DNA of 64,000 nucleotides from Halorussus salinisoli (GTDB lineage: Archaea; Halobacteriota; Halobacteria; Halobacteriales; Haladaptataceae): NCBI GenBank assembly GCA_005239435.1, contig SZNP01000007.1, forward strand, positions 62,001 through 126,000, written 5' to 3'. The translations under genes and the position numbers were made by a program. The notes under the pieces are model-generated. The model was given only the letters and a program-made list of their open reading frames with translations, had not been told where the DNA came from and searched no databases. Of the stretch, positions 26,091 to 35,253 are shown piece after piece. Each line of letters begins with the position of its first letter. The stretch's first letter is position 1.

Positions 26091-27488
26091 ATGGCGACCA
26101 CAGATTCGCTCGAAGAAACGACAGTCGAAGTGTTCAACGAACAGATACACGGGGGAGTGACCCTGCCCGACGACGAGGGTTACGACGAGGCGCGAACGGT
26201 CTGGAACGCGATGATCGACCGCGAACCAGCGCTCATTGTCCGCTGTTCCGGAACTGCCGATGTCATCACGGCCATCAACTTCGCACGTGAATTCGATTTA
26301 CGACTCGCAGTCAGAGGCGGAGGCCACAACGTCGCTGGGACGGCCGTCTGTGACGACGGACTGGTGATCGATCTTTCCCCCATGAACAGCGTGCGAGTCG
26401 ATCCCGACAGTAAGACAGCATACGTGGAGGGTGGCGCTACTTGGGGGGACTTCGATCACGAAGCTCAGGCGTTCGGCCTCGCCACGACCGGCGGAATCGT
26501 CTCGACCACGGGCGTAGCCGGAGTCACGCTCGGCGGCGGGTTGGGTTATCTCGCTCGGACGTACGGCCTCGCACACGATAACCTTCGGTCGATGAACGTG
26601 GTCACTGCCGATGGGGAGTTGGTGAAGGCCAGTGAGAACGAGAACGCCGACCTATTCTGGGGAATGCGCGGTGGAGGCGGAAACTTCGGTGTCGCGACCT
26701 CCTTCGAGTTCGAACTCCACGAAGTCGGCCCTGAGGTGCTCGCGGGGCGGGTTCTTCATCCCTACGAGGCTGCCTCGGATTTCCTCCGGCAGTATCGCGA
26801 CTTCATGCACGACGCCCCTGACGAGGTACAAGCGTACGCGGCGTTCGTTCGGGGCAATCCGGCGATGGGACTACCAGAACCACTACACGGGGAGACCCTC
26901 GTCGGGGCGGCCGTTCTCTATTCAGGGGACGTCGAAGCCGGAAAGGAGGCTCTCAGGCCGCTTCGAGAGTTTGGCGACCCGTTGGCCGATACGATACAGC
27001 CGGTTCCCTACACCGCCCATCAACAGAGTTCCGACGAACTCTATCAGGAGGGGCACCGGAACTATTGGAAGTCCCACTTTCTCGATGAACTCTCGGACAA
27101 CGCCATCGACACGATAGTCGAGCACGCGGATCCCCTCCCGACGGCCTTCACGACCGTGTTCTTCGAGTGGATGGGCGGAGCGATTGCTCGAGCGGATCCG
27201 GACGCGACGGCCTTCCCACACCGGGACGCTACGGTATCGTTCACGGTCGCTCCGAAGTGGACTGATCCAGCCATGGACGAGGAACTCACCGACTGGGCTC
27301 GTGAGTTCTTCGAGGCCACAGCCCCCTACGCGACTGATGACGTGTACGTGAATTACCTCAGTGACGACGAACAGGAGCGAGCAAAGGCTGCGTACGGCGA
27401 CCACTACGATCGGTTGATCGAACTCAAGAGGAAGTACGACCCCGAAAACGTATTCCGGACGAATCAAAATCTCGATCCGGGCGTCTGA
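26091..27488 (+). CDS. FAD-linked oxidoreductase, berberine bridge enzyme type
   Basis: 465 residues. PCMH-type FAD-binding domain with the histidyl-FAD motif RGGGHNVAG (His near residue 84) and the pyrophosphate loop GVAGVTLGGGLGYLAR. The second covalent cysteine of plant berberine bridge enzymes is absent, so FAD is probably singly tethered. It ends with the BBE domain: YVNYLSDDEQERAKAAYG and NVFRTNQNLDP. Such enzymes oxidise sugars, alcohols or secondary metabolites with O2; the substrate here is unknown. Divergent from the regulator across a perfect dyad, suggesting substrate-inducible expression. Confidence 0.9.
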   Translation: MATTDSLEETTVEVFNEQIHGGVTLPDDEGYDEARTVWNAMIDREPALIVRCSGTADVITAINFAREFDLRLAVRGGGHNVAGTAVCDDGLVIDLSPMNSVRVDPDSKTAYVEGGATWGDFDHEAQAFGLATTGGIVSTTGVAGVTLGGGLGYLARTYGLAHDNLRSMNVVTADGELVKASENENADLFWGMRGGGGNFGVATSFEFELHEVGPEVLAGRVLHPYEAASDFLRQYRDFMHDAPDEVQAYAAFVRGNPAMGLPEPLHGETLVGAAVLYSGDVEAGKEALRPLREFGDPLADTIQPVPYTAHQQSSDELYQEGHRNYWKSHFLDELSDNAIDTIVEHADPLPTAFTTVFFEWMGGAIARADPDATAFPHRDATVSFTVAPKWTDPAMDEELTDWAREFFEATAPYATDDVYVNYLSDDEQERAKAAYGDHYDRLIELKRKYDPENVFRTNQNLDPGV

Positions 27489-27490
27489 GG

Positions 27491-27770
27491 TCGTCCGGCG
27501 AGTGCGGGGCCGAGGTTCGCTCGGCCATCGTGTCCGTGCCACCTGCGGACGCAATCCCCGACGCCGCCGTCGTAGAGGTCGAGGAGATCGCCTTCCGGCG
27601 GCGTTGGCAGACCTCCAAGCAACGCTCGTCGCCGATCTGCCGGGCTACGTCAGCGAGTACGGCGTTCACGAGTCCGACGACGACAACGTCGTGATCTACG
27701 CCGACGACTGTCCGGACGAACTGCAGGCCCGACCGTTGGCGGACCGCCTTTTAACTCCGAGGACGTCGAC
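27491..27770 (+). pseudogene. Frameshifted gene relic downstream of the flavoenzyme
   Basis: Coding-like sequence without a start and with a frame change near 27590-27605. EVRSAIVSVPPADAIPDAAV and VEVEEIA are in one frame, then ALADLQATLVADLPGYVSEY and DDDNVVIYADDCPDELQARP in another. Third-position GC and acidic composition are those of a real haloarchaeal gene. The parent family is not recognised. It lies between the flavoenzyme and tRNA-Lys in a region with other gene debris. Confidence 0.4.
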
Positions 27771-27896
27771 ACTCGACTCGTTACGGGAGGGCGGACACCC
27801 CCGACCTTTGGAAGGTCGCATTCACGTCACTGATATCCGACATGATCTAAAAGGGATGCCACGCCGTCTCGAACACTGGAACGACCGCCAGAAGTA

Positions 27897-27970
27897 CGGG
27901 CCGGAAGGGATTTGAACCCCTGACCGTCTGATTAAGAGTCAGACGCTCTCCCTAACTGAGCTACCGGCCC
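27897..27970 (-). tRNA. tRNA-Lys (CTT)
   Basis: A 74-nt cloverleaf: acceptor GGGCCGG (27964-27970) pairs with CCGGCCC, discriminator G at 27897. D arm GCTC/GAGC, anticodon stem TCTGA/TCAGA with loop CTCTTAA (anticodon CTT), T arm with GGTTCAAATCC. No intron. The flanks contain gene relics on both sides, which fits tRNA genes being recombination hot spots. Confidence 0.95.
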
Positions 27971-28178
27971 AACGCATTCCGAAGTAACCGGGTGCGACGT
28001 AAATACGTTTCCGTTTCGTCGGACTGTTACCCCTTTCGATATGGGTCGAAAACCAGACGACGGCCCGCCGATTTCCCATCGAATCCCGACTCGAACGCCA
28101 CGGTTCGACCGCCTGATTTCGCCGTTTTCCCGCGATTTTCGCAACAGAGGCCGACAGTTCAGTCGTTTCGGCCGTACT

Positions 28179-28316
<138 letters not shown>

Positions 28317-28486
28317 TTACGTCACCCCTGAAATTCTGTTCGTATCGAGTACGTTGGATTATTTCTCTAACGCAGAATACATAGGGGAGTGAGCTTCCGT
28401 CGGGAGAAAACTCGCCGTTGGAGGGCCACGGACTACGAACTGCTCCCGGGAGTGTTAAGTGTAGTCCGAAGCTACGCCACAGTATC

Positions 28487-29938
28487 ATGAGCGCCGGGAT
28501 TACCATCTCCTCTATGTCCGACTACGCTATCCTGGGCTGTGGTAGCGTCGGCCACGCAGTCGCGGAGGAACTGGTGGAGCAGGGCAAAGACGTACTCATC
28601 ATTGACCGGGACGCCGACCGAGTCGAAGCCCTGCGCGACCAGGACCTCAACGCCCAGACCGCCGACATCCGCGAAGACGACATTCACGAGACCATCGCGG
28701 ACAACGAAGTCGTCCTCATCATGGCCTCGGACGTGGAAGCCAACAAGGAGGCCGTGCGGAACATCCGAGAGAACGGCGGCAACCAGTTCATCGTCGTGCG
28801 CGCGAGCGACCCCGTCTCCGAGGACGAACTGACCGAGTTGGGTGCGGACGTGGTCATCAACCCCTCGGAGGTCATCGCCGACTCGGCGCTTCGCGCGCTC
28901 GAAACCGGCGAACTGGAGTACAAGGCCCAACAGCTCGCGGAGGTCATCGAGTCGACGGACGACCGACTCGGCATCGTCACCCACGACAACCCCGACCCCG
29001 ACTCCATCGCCAGTGCAGTCGCACTCCAGGCCATCGCCGACACGCTCGGCGTGGAGGCCGACATCCTCTACATCGGCGACATCGGCCACCAAGAGAACCG
29101 GGCGTTCGTCAACCTCCTCGGCATCGAACTCCTCCCCTACGCCGACGCCGACGAGGACGACTACGACACCATCGCGCTGGTGGACCACGCGAAGGCGACA
29201 GAGACGACGTTCGACCGACCGGTGGACATCTTCATCGACCACTTCGAACCCGACGAGGAGTACGAGGCCGACTTCGTGGACATCCGGCCGAGTGTGAGTT
29301 CGACCTCCACCATCATGACGAAGTACGTCCAGGAGTTCGACCTCAACGTCAGCGAAGAGGTCGCAACCGCGCTCCTCTACGGGATTCGTGCGGAGACGCT
29401 GGACTTCAAGCGCGACACCACTCCGGCGGACCTGACCGCCGCGGCGTACCTCTACCCCTTCGCCAACCACGACACCCTCGAACAGGTCGAGTCGCCGTCG
29501 ATGTCGCCCGAGACGCTGGACGTGCTGGCGGAGGCCATCACCAACCGCGAGGTCCAGGGGAGCCACCTGGTGAGCAACGCGGGGTTCATCCGCGACCGTG
29601 ACGCCCTGACGCAGGCCGCCTCCCACTTGCTGAATCTGGAAGGTATCACGACTACCGCCGTCTTCGGCATCGCCGAGGAGACCATCTATCTGGCGGCGCG
29701 CTCGAAGGACATCCGGATGAACATCGGCAAGATGCTACAGGACGCTTTCGGCGAAATCGGCGAGGCCGCGGGCCACTCGACGCAGGCCAGCGTCGAGATT
29801 CCGCTCGGCATCTTCACCGGTATCGAGACGACCGACGACAACCGCGACACCCTGCTCTCGCTGACCGAGGAAGCCGTCAAGCGAAAACTGTTCGACGCGA
29901 TGGGCGTCGAGAGCGGCGAAGGGTCGAACGGGAGCTAA
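28487..29938 (+). CDS. RCK (TrkA-N) - DHH/DHHA1 phosphoesterase fusion
   Basis: 483 residues from ATG 28487 (an ATG at 28514 is an alternative start). Residues ~10-140 are a Rossmann RCK/TrkA-N domain (YAILGCGSVGHAVAEEL, LIIDRD). Residues ~165-330 are a DHH phosphoesterase with HDNPDPDSIASAVAL and ALVDHAKAT, then DHHA1 with AGFIRDRDALTQAASHLL. The eponymous DHH position reads D251-H252-F253 (FIDHFEPDEEY). Proteins of this architecture are candidates for cyclic-dinucleotide or nanoRNA hydrolysis under nucleotide or ion sensing. A TTAAG about 30 bases before the ATG suggests a leaderless mRNA. Confidence 0.85.
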   Translation: MSAGITISSMSDYAILGCGSVGHAVAEELVEQGKDVLIIDRDADRVEALRDQDLNAQTADIREDDIHETIADNEVVLIMASDVEANKEAVRNIRENGGNQFIVVRASDPVSEDELTELGADVVINPSEVIADSALRALETGELEYKAQQLAEVIESTDDRLGIVTHDNPDPDSIASAVALQAIADTLGVEADILYIGDIGHQENRAFVNLLGIELLPYADADEDDYDTIALVDHAKATETTFDRPVDIFIDHFEPDEEYEADFVDIRPSVSSTSTIMTKYVQEFDLNVSEEVATALLYGIRAETLDFKRDTTPADLTAAAYLYPFANHDTLEQVESPSMSPETLDVLAEAITNREVQGSHLVSNAGFIRDRDALTQAASHLLNLEGITTTAVFGIAEETIYLAARSKDIRMNIGKMLQDAFGEIGEAAGHSTQASVEIPLGIFTGIETTDDNRDTLLSLTEEAVKRKLFDAMGVESGEGSNGS

Positions 29939-30070
29939 CACCCGGACTCTGGCGTTCCGGCACGCTCGCCGCAAATACGTCTACGGTGCGACTCGGTGTT
30001 TCCGACCACGGACGGCTCCCGAGAAGTAGAGTGCCTCGAAAAATCCCCCGAACGAGGCCCGAACCGACGT

Positions 30071-30364
30071 TCAGACGGCGACTTCCTCGTCGTCGGCTTC
30101 GGGTTGCTGGAGTCGTTCGATGGTGTCGTTGATGAGAACCACGTCGCCGACGGAGCGTACCCACCGGTACGGAATCATCACGCCGTTCTCGTTGCCGACC
30201 ACGTCCGAGAACAGTTCGCGGTTGAGTTCGCCGAGGGCGAGTCCCGTGACGGCGCACGCGTCCACGTTCAATCGCACGTCCTCGACTTCGCCGACGAAGA
30301 CGCCGTTGTTGGAGTACACCTCCCGACCGACTAGATTCGTAATCTCCTGCGGTGTTCCGTCCAT
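30071..30364 (-). CDS. PRC-barrel domain protein
   Basis: 97 residues from ATG 30362-30364; longer in-frame starts are rejected as non-protein-like. A single PRC barrel: EITNLVGREVYSNNGVFVGE, then VEDVRLNVDACAVTGLAL and GVMIPYRWVRSVGDVVLI. PRC barrels occur in RimM, photosynthetic reaction centre subunit H and stand-alone archaeal proteins where they interact with RNA or protein partners; some archaeal ones act with the FtsZ/CdpB division machinery. It stands alone and converges with the RCK-DHH gene. Confidence 0.85.
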   Translation of the reverse strand: MDGTPQEITNLVGREVYSNNGVFVGEVEDVRLNVDACAVTGLALGELNRELFSDVVGNENGVMIPYRWVRSVGDVVLINDTIERLQQPEADDEEVAV

Positions 30365-30839
30365 GTAGACAACGATTGTCTGGGTGGGTCTTAACTTTTG
30401 GCAGAAGACGCCGAAATCACCGCCATAGTCAGCGACTCGAAAGTATCCTCGCCGCCGAAGCTGAGAGCCGCCCTCAGACGCATTACCGGCCGCGAACCCG
30501 ACCTTCTCGTTTCGTCTTCTTCCCCGATTCTCGACGTGTCCGACGCTATTGACAGCAGTCGAAGCAGTCGAGACGAGAACCCGACCCCGCTTCCTTCGAG
30601 CGAGTCGGAGGTCGCTTTCGAGGAGTCCCAAGTCGTCGCGCGAGTCGTGTCGTGATTACTGGAGAATAGATAACTGTTTCTGAGAATCTTCTTTCTTTCT
30701 CTTAGTATTCTATAGTCGTGTCTAGAAATCAGGTCTGATTCCGGTGACCAGTGTTGGCCGACCAGTGTTCGCCGACCACCGCCCGTCTCCCGCCGAACAC
30801 GACACACCGATTACCACCCATCGACCACCGCGAGCGGCG
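30365..30839 (+). other. Gene-poor stretch between the PRC-barrel and aminotransferase genes
   Basis: 475 bases. A TTG-initiated 85-codon frame on the plus strand (30398-30655) is serine-rich and unconvincing. An imperfect 14-base tandem repeat GACCAGTGTTGGCC / GACCAGTGTTCGCC sits at 30746-30773. AT-rich patch at ~30655-30725. Nothing else is supported. Confidence 0.45.
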
Positions 30840-31982
30840 TCACGCGGTGAGTGAGTCCAGCACGTCGGCGAAGCGGTCGAGACCTGTCCGGACCGTCGCG
30901 AGGTCCTGGCACGCGCTGATGCGGAACGAGTCGGAGTCGTCGAAGAACCGACCGGGGACGACCAGCACGCCGTTCTCCCACGCTGCATCGACGACGTCGT
31001 CGCCGTCGGCCGATTCGTGGCGGAGGAATGCGTAGGGGCAACCGGGTTCGACCCGGCCGGAGAGGTCCTCGCGCGAGGCGACGAACGTCGCGAGCGCTTC
31101 GTGGTTCGCCCGGATGCGCTCGCGGGACTCGTCGGCGAGTCGGTCCGCGTCCGCGAGAGCGCGCCGGGCCAGTCGCCTGCTCGGTTCTGCGACCGGAACG
31201 AAGTGGTGGTCTATCGACCGGGCGCGAGCCACGAACTCCGCGTCGGCGATCAGCCACCCGATTCGCAGGTCGCCGAAGCCGAGGAACTTGGTCAGCGAAC
31301 TCGTGACGACCGTGTTCGGAAGTCCGACCGCGGAGGGGCCGCCGAAGGGTCCGTCTCCGGACTCCGTGTCGAACGGTGCGTACACCTCGTCCACGAGCAA
31401 CTTCGCGCTCTCCTCGCCGACGTAACGAGCGACCGTGGCGAAGGTCTCACGACTGGTCCGGCGACCGCTCGGATTGTGGCGGTTCGTCACCGTGACGAGC
31501 GCGGAGTTTTCGACCGTCGCGCCCGAGACGCGCTCGGGGTCGAGCGAGTACTCCTCCTCGTCGGGTCGGCGGAACCGGTCGATGGTCGCGCCCATGCCCT
31601 CCGGCGTCGCCAGCAGCGGTTCGTACCCCGGTTTCTCGACCAGTACGCGGTTCGTCTCGGTCGCCTCGGACTCGTCGTCGGCCGTGGCGGAGTCGTCGGC
31701 GGTCGTCGCACGGTCCTCGGCCTGCGAGAGCGCAGTCGCGGCCGCGAGGAGGTTGGCGTGGGTCGCACCTGCGGTCACGAGCACGTTCTCGGGTTCGACG
31801 CCGTATATCGCCGCGAGTTGAACCTCCACGGTGGTCTCGGGCGTCCGCGTCGCAGTGAGCGCCTGCGGAATCACCGCACTGTTTTCGGGCGGCGCGCGAC
31901 GGAGATCCGACGAACCGAGGTCGAACTCGGCTTTGGCGGGTCTCCCGGTAATCCAGTTGAGGTACGCGATGTCGGAGAACAC
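30840..31982 (-). CDS. PLP-dependent aminotransferase, class I/II
   Basis: 380 residues if the GTG at 31980-31982 (VFSDIAYLNWITGRP) is the start; an ATG at 32043-32045 would add 21 residues that do not look conserved. The fold-type I signature is present: ENVLVTAGATHANLLAAATA for PLP binding, NRHNPSGRRTS, VDEVYAPF, and the Schiff-base lysine in VTSSLTKFLGFGDLRIGWL. The substrate is unknown. An acidic insert (about EDRATTADDSATADDESEAT) interrupts the cofactor domain. It is divergent from the wHTH gene at 32102. Confidence 0.85.
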   Translation of the reverse strand: MFSDIAYLNWITGRPAKAEFDLGSSDLRRAPPENSAVIPQALTATRTPETTVEVQLAAIYGVEPENVLVTAGATHANLLAAATALSQAEDRATTADDSATADDESEATETNRVLVEKPGYEPLLATPEGMGATIDRFRRPDEEEYSLDPERVSGATVENSALVTVTNRHNPSGRRTSRETFATVARYVGEESAKLLVDEVYAPFDTESGDGPFGGPSAVGLPNTVVTSSLTKFLGFGDLRIGWLIADAEFVARARSIDHHFVPVAEPSRRLARRALADADRLADESRERIRANHEALATFVASREDLSGRVEPGCPYAFLRHESADGDDVVDAAWENGVLVVPGRFFDDSDSFRISACQDLATVRTGLDRFADVLDSLTA

Positions 31983-32101
31983 GTCTCCGTGTTTGGGCAC
32001 CGGGGAGTTAACGTTCGGGATACGATGACGACCATGACAATGCATGCAGTCGCCTTATCTACCGACGAACCCAGTCTGTTAGTACGACTCCTCCGAGAAC
32101 T

Positions 32102-32509
32102 ATGTCTGAAAACCCAAGCGAGGCCAAGTCCGAGACGGGAGGAAACGCGACCGGAGTCCCAACGCCGGAACCCGCACCGACCGCGGACCTGCACACCGGG
32201 GAGGAACCCTCGGAGAAGCTCGACGCCGCTTTCGAACTGCTCGCCGAACCGCTCCGTCGAGACGCGCTCTACCACCTCGCCGACGAGGAGAGCGTCGGAC
32301 TCGACTCGCTCGCCGAGGACATCGCCGCGAAGTTGGACGACGAGACCGACGCCCAGTCGCTGACGGTCGAACTCCACCACGTTCACCTGCCGAAACTGGA
32401 GTCACACGGCGTCGTGGCCTACGACCCCGAGCGCGGTACTGTCCGCTATCGCAGTCGCGCGTGGCTGGACGAGTGGCTCGAACACGTCCGGCGCGAAGAG
32501 TCCGACTAA
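32102..32509 (+). CDS. Winged-helix DNA-binding protein (DUF7344-like)
   Basis: 135 residues. An acidic, proline-rich N-terminus (residues 1-40) is followed by a haloarchaeal winged helix: FELLAEPLRRDALYHLADEE, then VELHHVHLPKLESHGVVAYD and the wing RGTVRYRSRAW. This is the ArsR-like layout I recall as DUF7344. It probably acts as a transcription regulator; the divergent aminotransferase gene is the natural candidate target. It converges on the pabA/trpG-like gene, 37 bases away. Confidence 0.8.
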   Translation: MSENPSEAKSETGGNATGVPTPEPAPTADLHTGEEPSEKLDAAFELLAEPLRRDALYHLADEESVGLDSLAEDIAAKLDDETDAQSLTVELHHVHLPKLESHGVVAYDPERGTVRYRSRAWLDEWLEHVRREESD

Positions 32510-32546
32510 CTGTTTCCCTCCTACGTTCGACCCCGTCGCGGACTCG

Positions 32547-33155
32547 CTACGTGTCACATGTCCTACCTATCCGGCAGAACTCGCAGAAGTTCTCGACCAG
32601 TCGCTTGCCCGCGTCGGTCAGGATGCTCTCGGGATGGAACTGCACCCCGACGTGCGGTCGCTCGCGGTGGCGAACCCCCATGACGACGCTTCGCCGGTCG
32701 GCGTCTCGGTCGCTGACCGTCCGGGCCGCGATTTCGAGGCTGTCGGGCACGTCCTCGCTCTCGACCGCCAGCGAGTGGTAGCGCCCCACCTCGAAGGTCT
32801 CGGGCAGGCCCGCGTAGATGCCCTCGCCGTCGTGAGTCACGACCGAGGGCTTGCCGTGGACCACCTCGGGCGCGTGGCCGACCGCCGCGCCCTCGGCGGC
32901 ACAGAGGGCCTGATGGCCGAGACAGACGCCGAGGATGGGGTAGTCGGTGCGCTCGAACAGCGGGATGGAGATGCCCGCGTCCTCTGGAGTTCCCGGTCCT
33001 GGCGAGACGACGATGCCGTCGGGGTCGAGTTCTCGAACCTCGGAGACGGTGACGGCGTCGTTGCGCCGGACCGTCACCTCGGGGTCGAACTCGCCGACGT
33101 ACTGGACGAGATTGTAGACGAACGAGTCGTAGTTGTCGATGACGAGAACGGACAT
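32547..33155 (-). CDS. pabA: Glutamine amidotransferase subunit of aminodeoxychorismate or anthranilate synthase
   Basis: 202 residues from ATG 33153-33155. Class I amidotransferase: IDNYDSFVYNLVQY at the N-terminus, oxyanion region VVSPGPGTPEDAG, catalytic cysteine in GVCLGHQAL, and catalytic His-Glu in GVQFHPESI. It releases ammonia from glutamine for the synthase subunit encoded 207 bases upstream. PabA and TrpG cannot be separated by sequence; the symbol follows the partner, whose N-terminus looks PabB-like. No trpD, trpF or pabC lies nearby. Confidence 0.75.
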   Translation of the reverse strand: MSVLVIDNYDSFVYNLVQYVGEFDPEVTVRRNDAVTVSEVRELDPDGIVVSPGPGTPEDAGISIPLFERTDYPILGVCLGHQALCAAEGAAVGHAPEVVHGKPSVVTHDGEGIYAGLPETFEVGRYHSLAVESEDVPDSLEIAARTVSDRDADRRSVVMGVRHRERPHVGVQFHPESILTDAGKRLVENFCEFCRIGRTCDT

Positions 33156-33305
33156 TGCTTGGGAGTTCGGAAATTCGGGTTCGTGGTCGTTGGTTGGTCG
33201 TGAAGCGGCTAATCCCCTTCGGAACTCCGTGCCGGTCTTTGTCGGAGTGTTAGGTCGTGAGTTCGTGAAGCAGTCGCTCACGTCCGTTCCCGACGCCCAG
33301 GCGCA

Positions 33306-33340
33306 GTTGGCGCGGAACAAAGCCGCTCCAGTGCGCGCCG
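33306..33340. repeat. Dispersed intergenic repeat, copy 1 (degenerate hairpin)
   Basis: About 30 of 34 bases match 44677-44711. It lies between the two chorismate-utilising genes. The stem (GGCGCGG/CCGCTCC) has one mismatch, so this copy is less well paired than the one at 44.7 kb. Confidence 0.5.
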
Positions 33341-33361
33341 ACGGCGTTCGGTTGCGAAAGT

Positions 33362-34861
33362 TCAGTCCTCGACTCGGAGTTCCGCCTCGTCGTCCAGCGC
33401 GTCGTCCATCGCGCGGACGAGCGCCCGGCCCTTGTCCAGCGTCTCCTCGTACTCGGCGTCGGGGTCCGAGTCGTGGACGATGCCCGCGCCGACCCGGAGG
33501 TAATAGCGCTCGCCCGCCCGGACCATCGTCCGGATGGTCATGTTCAAAGTCGCGCGCTGGTCGAAACCGACCACGCCGATAGCTCCGGTGTAGGGGCCGC
33601 GCCGGGTCGATTCGAGTTCGTCGATTATCTCCATCGTCCGGGGCTTGGGCGCGCCCGTGATGGTCCCGCCGGGGAACACCGCGGCGATGGCGTCAGCGAG
33701 GGAGGCGTCGGGTCGGCGTCGACCCTCGACTTTCGAGACGGTGTGCATCACCTCCGAATAGCGGTCGATGCGGCGATACTCCGAGACCTCGACCGACCCG
33801 AACTCGCAGACCTTCCCGAGGTCGTTGCGTTCGAGGTCCACCAGCATCGCGTGCTCGGCGTGTTCCTTCTCGCTGTCGAGGAGTTCGCGTTCGAGGGCGC
33901 GGTCCTCGGCCGGGGTCTCCCCTCGTGGGCGCGTTCCGGCGATGGGTTCGGTCACGAGTCGGTCGCCCTCGCAGTCTATCAGGAGTTCCGGACTCGCGCT
34001 GACCAAGTCCACGCCCGGAAACTCCACCAGCGCCGAGTAGGGCGCGGGGTTGACCCGCCGGAGGGCGGCGTAGGCCGAGACCGGGTGAACTCCCGCGGGC
34101 GCGACGAGTCGCTGGGAGACGTTGGCCTGAAACGTCTCGCCGTCCCGGACGTACGCCTTGACTCGGCGCACTCGGTCGGCGTACTCCTCGTGGCCGACCT
34201 CGTTGCGGAACGTCGCCGCCTCGGCGTCGGCCGGAGGGTCCCCTGCGGTCGGGTCGCCCTCGCGCGCTCGGCGGGCGAGTTCGCGGGCGCGGGAGAGCGC
34301 CCGGTCGTACGCGTCCGCGACGGCCGAATCCGCGGTGGCCGAGGCCGTGCCGGGTTCGACCCGCGGACAGCAGATGATTCGGAGTTCGGTCGGCCCGTCG
34401 TCGCGGGGTTCGCGCCACGCCGCCACGCGGTCGTAGACGCCCAACTGGAGGCGCGGGAGTCCCCGGTCGTCGTCGGTCGTATCCGGGAGGTCCTCCAACT
34501 CGCGGGCGAGGTCGTAGGAGAACCACCCGAACGCGCCGCAGGGGTACGGCACCTCGCAGTCGCCGCGGACGAGTCGCTCGTCGGCGAGCAGGCCGTCGAG
34601 CGCGTCGAAGCCTCCGGGCGTGTCCGGCGTGGCGTCGGTCCTCACCCACCGCTCGGGGTCGGTGGCGAAGTAGCCCCAACCGTCCTGCCCGCCCGTGGTT
34701 TCGAGGTACACCCCGCCCTCGTCGTCGCGCGCCCGCCGGTAGGCGTCGTACGGGTCCCCGACCTCTACCCGGAGTTCGACCGGGATTCGGGCCTGAGCGT
34801 CGAGTTCGGCCGCGAGTCGTTCGAACTCCCCGCGGGGCGTGACTGCTCGCGTCTCGCTCAC
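33362..34861 (-). CDS. pabB: Chorismate-binding synthase, component I (aminodeoxychorismate or anthranilate synthase)
   Basis: 499 residues from GTG 34859-34861. The chorismate-binding domain is complete: SASPELLIDCEGDRLVTEPI, then AGTRPRGETP, DLERNDLGKVCEFGSV, FPGGTITGAPKPRTMEII and VGAGIVHDSDPDAEYEET. The N-terminal domain reads YLETTGGQDGWGYF and lacks the LLES tryptophan-feedback motif of TrpE, favouring PabB (folate pathway). However, the diagnostic lysine of E. coli PabB (PIKGT) is alanine (PIAGT), as in TrpE. Paired with the amidotransferase gene downstream. Confidence 0.75.
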   Translation of the reverse strand: MSETRAVTPRGEFERLAAELDAQARIPVELRVEVGDPYDAYRRARDDEGGVYLETTGGQDGWGYFATDPERWVRTDATPDTPGGFDALDGLLADERLVRGDCEVPYPCGAFGWFSYDLARELEDLPDTTDDDRGLPRLQLGVYDRVAAWREPRDDGPTELRIICCPRVEPGTASATADSAVADAYDRALSRARELARRAREGDPTAGDPPADAEAATFRNEVGHEEYADRVRRVKAYVRDGETFQANVSQRLVAPAGVHPVSAYAALRRVNPAPYSALVEFPGVDLVSASPELLIDCEGDRLVTEPIAGTRPRGETPAEDRALERELLDSEKEHAEHAMLVDLERNDLGKVCEFGSVEVSEYRRIDRYSEVMHTVSKVEGRRRPDASLADAIAAVFPGGTITGAPKPRTMEIIDELESTRRGPYTGAIGVVGFDQRATLNMTIRTMVRAGERYYLRVGAGIVHDSDPDAEYEETLDKGRALVRAMDDALDDEAELRVED

Positions 34862-35253
34862 ACCGATACGTACTGAACCGGGAGTTATCTGTGAATCGGT
34901 TTTCGGGTCGGCGACGCTACACTGCCATCGACTCGGACGAATCGCTCGACCCATTTCGGCACCGTGTCGATGGCATGCGTCCCGTGCTGGCCGACAATCT
35001 CAGAGAGTTGGTCTCGACGCCGCGACGGACGCTGGAGTGGGTGCTGACGACCACCTGCTGTTCCTGAACGTGAGCAATATTTTAGTTTATTTAGAACATA
35101 TAAGAGAGTTCTTAACTCGTATATGTAGATGTAGTAGAATAGAATATATTTCTCCATGCCCGCTGTCGAAATGCGTCACTCCGATTCGGAGTCGGGACTA
35201 TCTGGAGACTGGTCGTCGGTATCGACGCGAAAAATCGGAAAGTCGCGCGGCGG
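34862..35253 (+). other. Gene-free stretch between the pilin pair and the pabB-like gene
   Basis: 392 bases; 35075-35165 is strongly AT-rich (TTTATTTAGAACATATAAGAG and similar). It probably holds the pabB-like promoter and the 3' end of the pilin transcript. No ORF, tRNA or long repeat was seen. Confidence 0.45.

Noticed and set aside
30398..30655. TTG-initiated 85-codon plus-strand frame
   Set aside because: Rare start codon, serine-rich low-complexity translation and weak codon bias; no family or ribosome-binding site.
30746..30773. Two copies of a 14-base repeat, considered as a repeat array
   Set aside because: Only two units plus five bases, no spacers of constant length; not a CRISPR or satellite.
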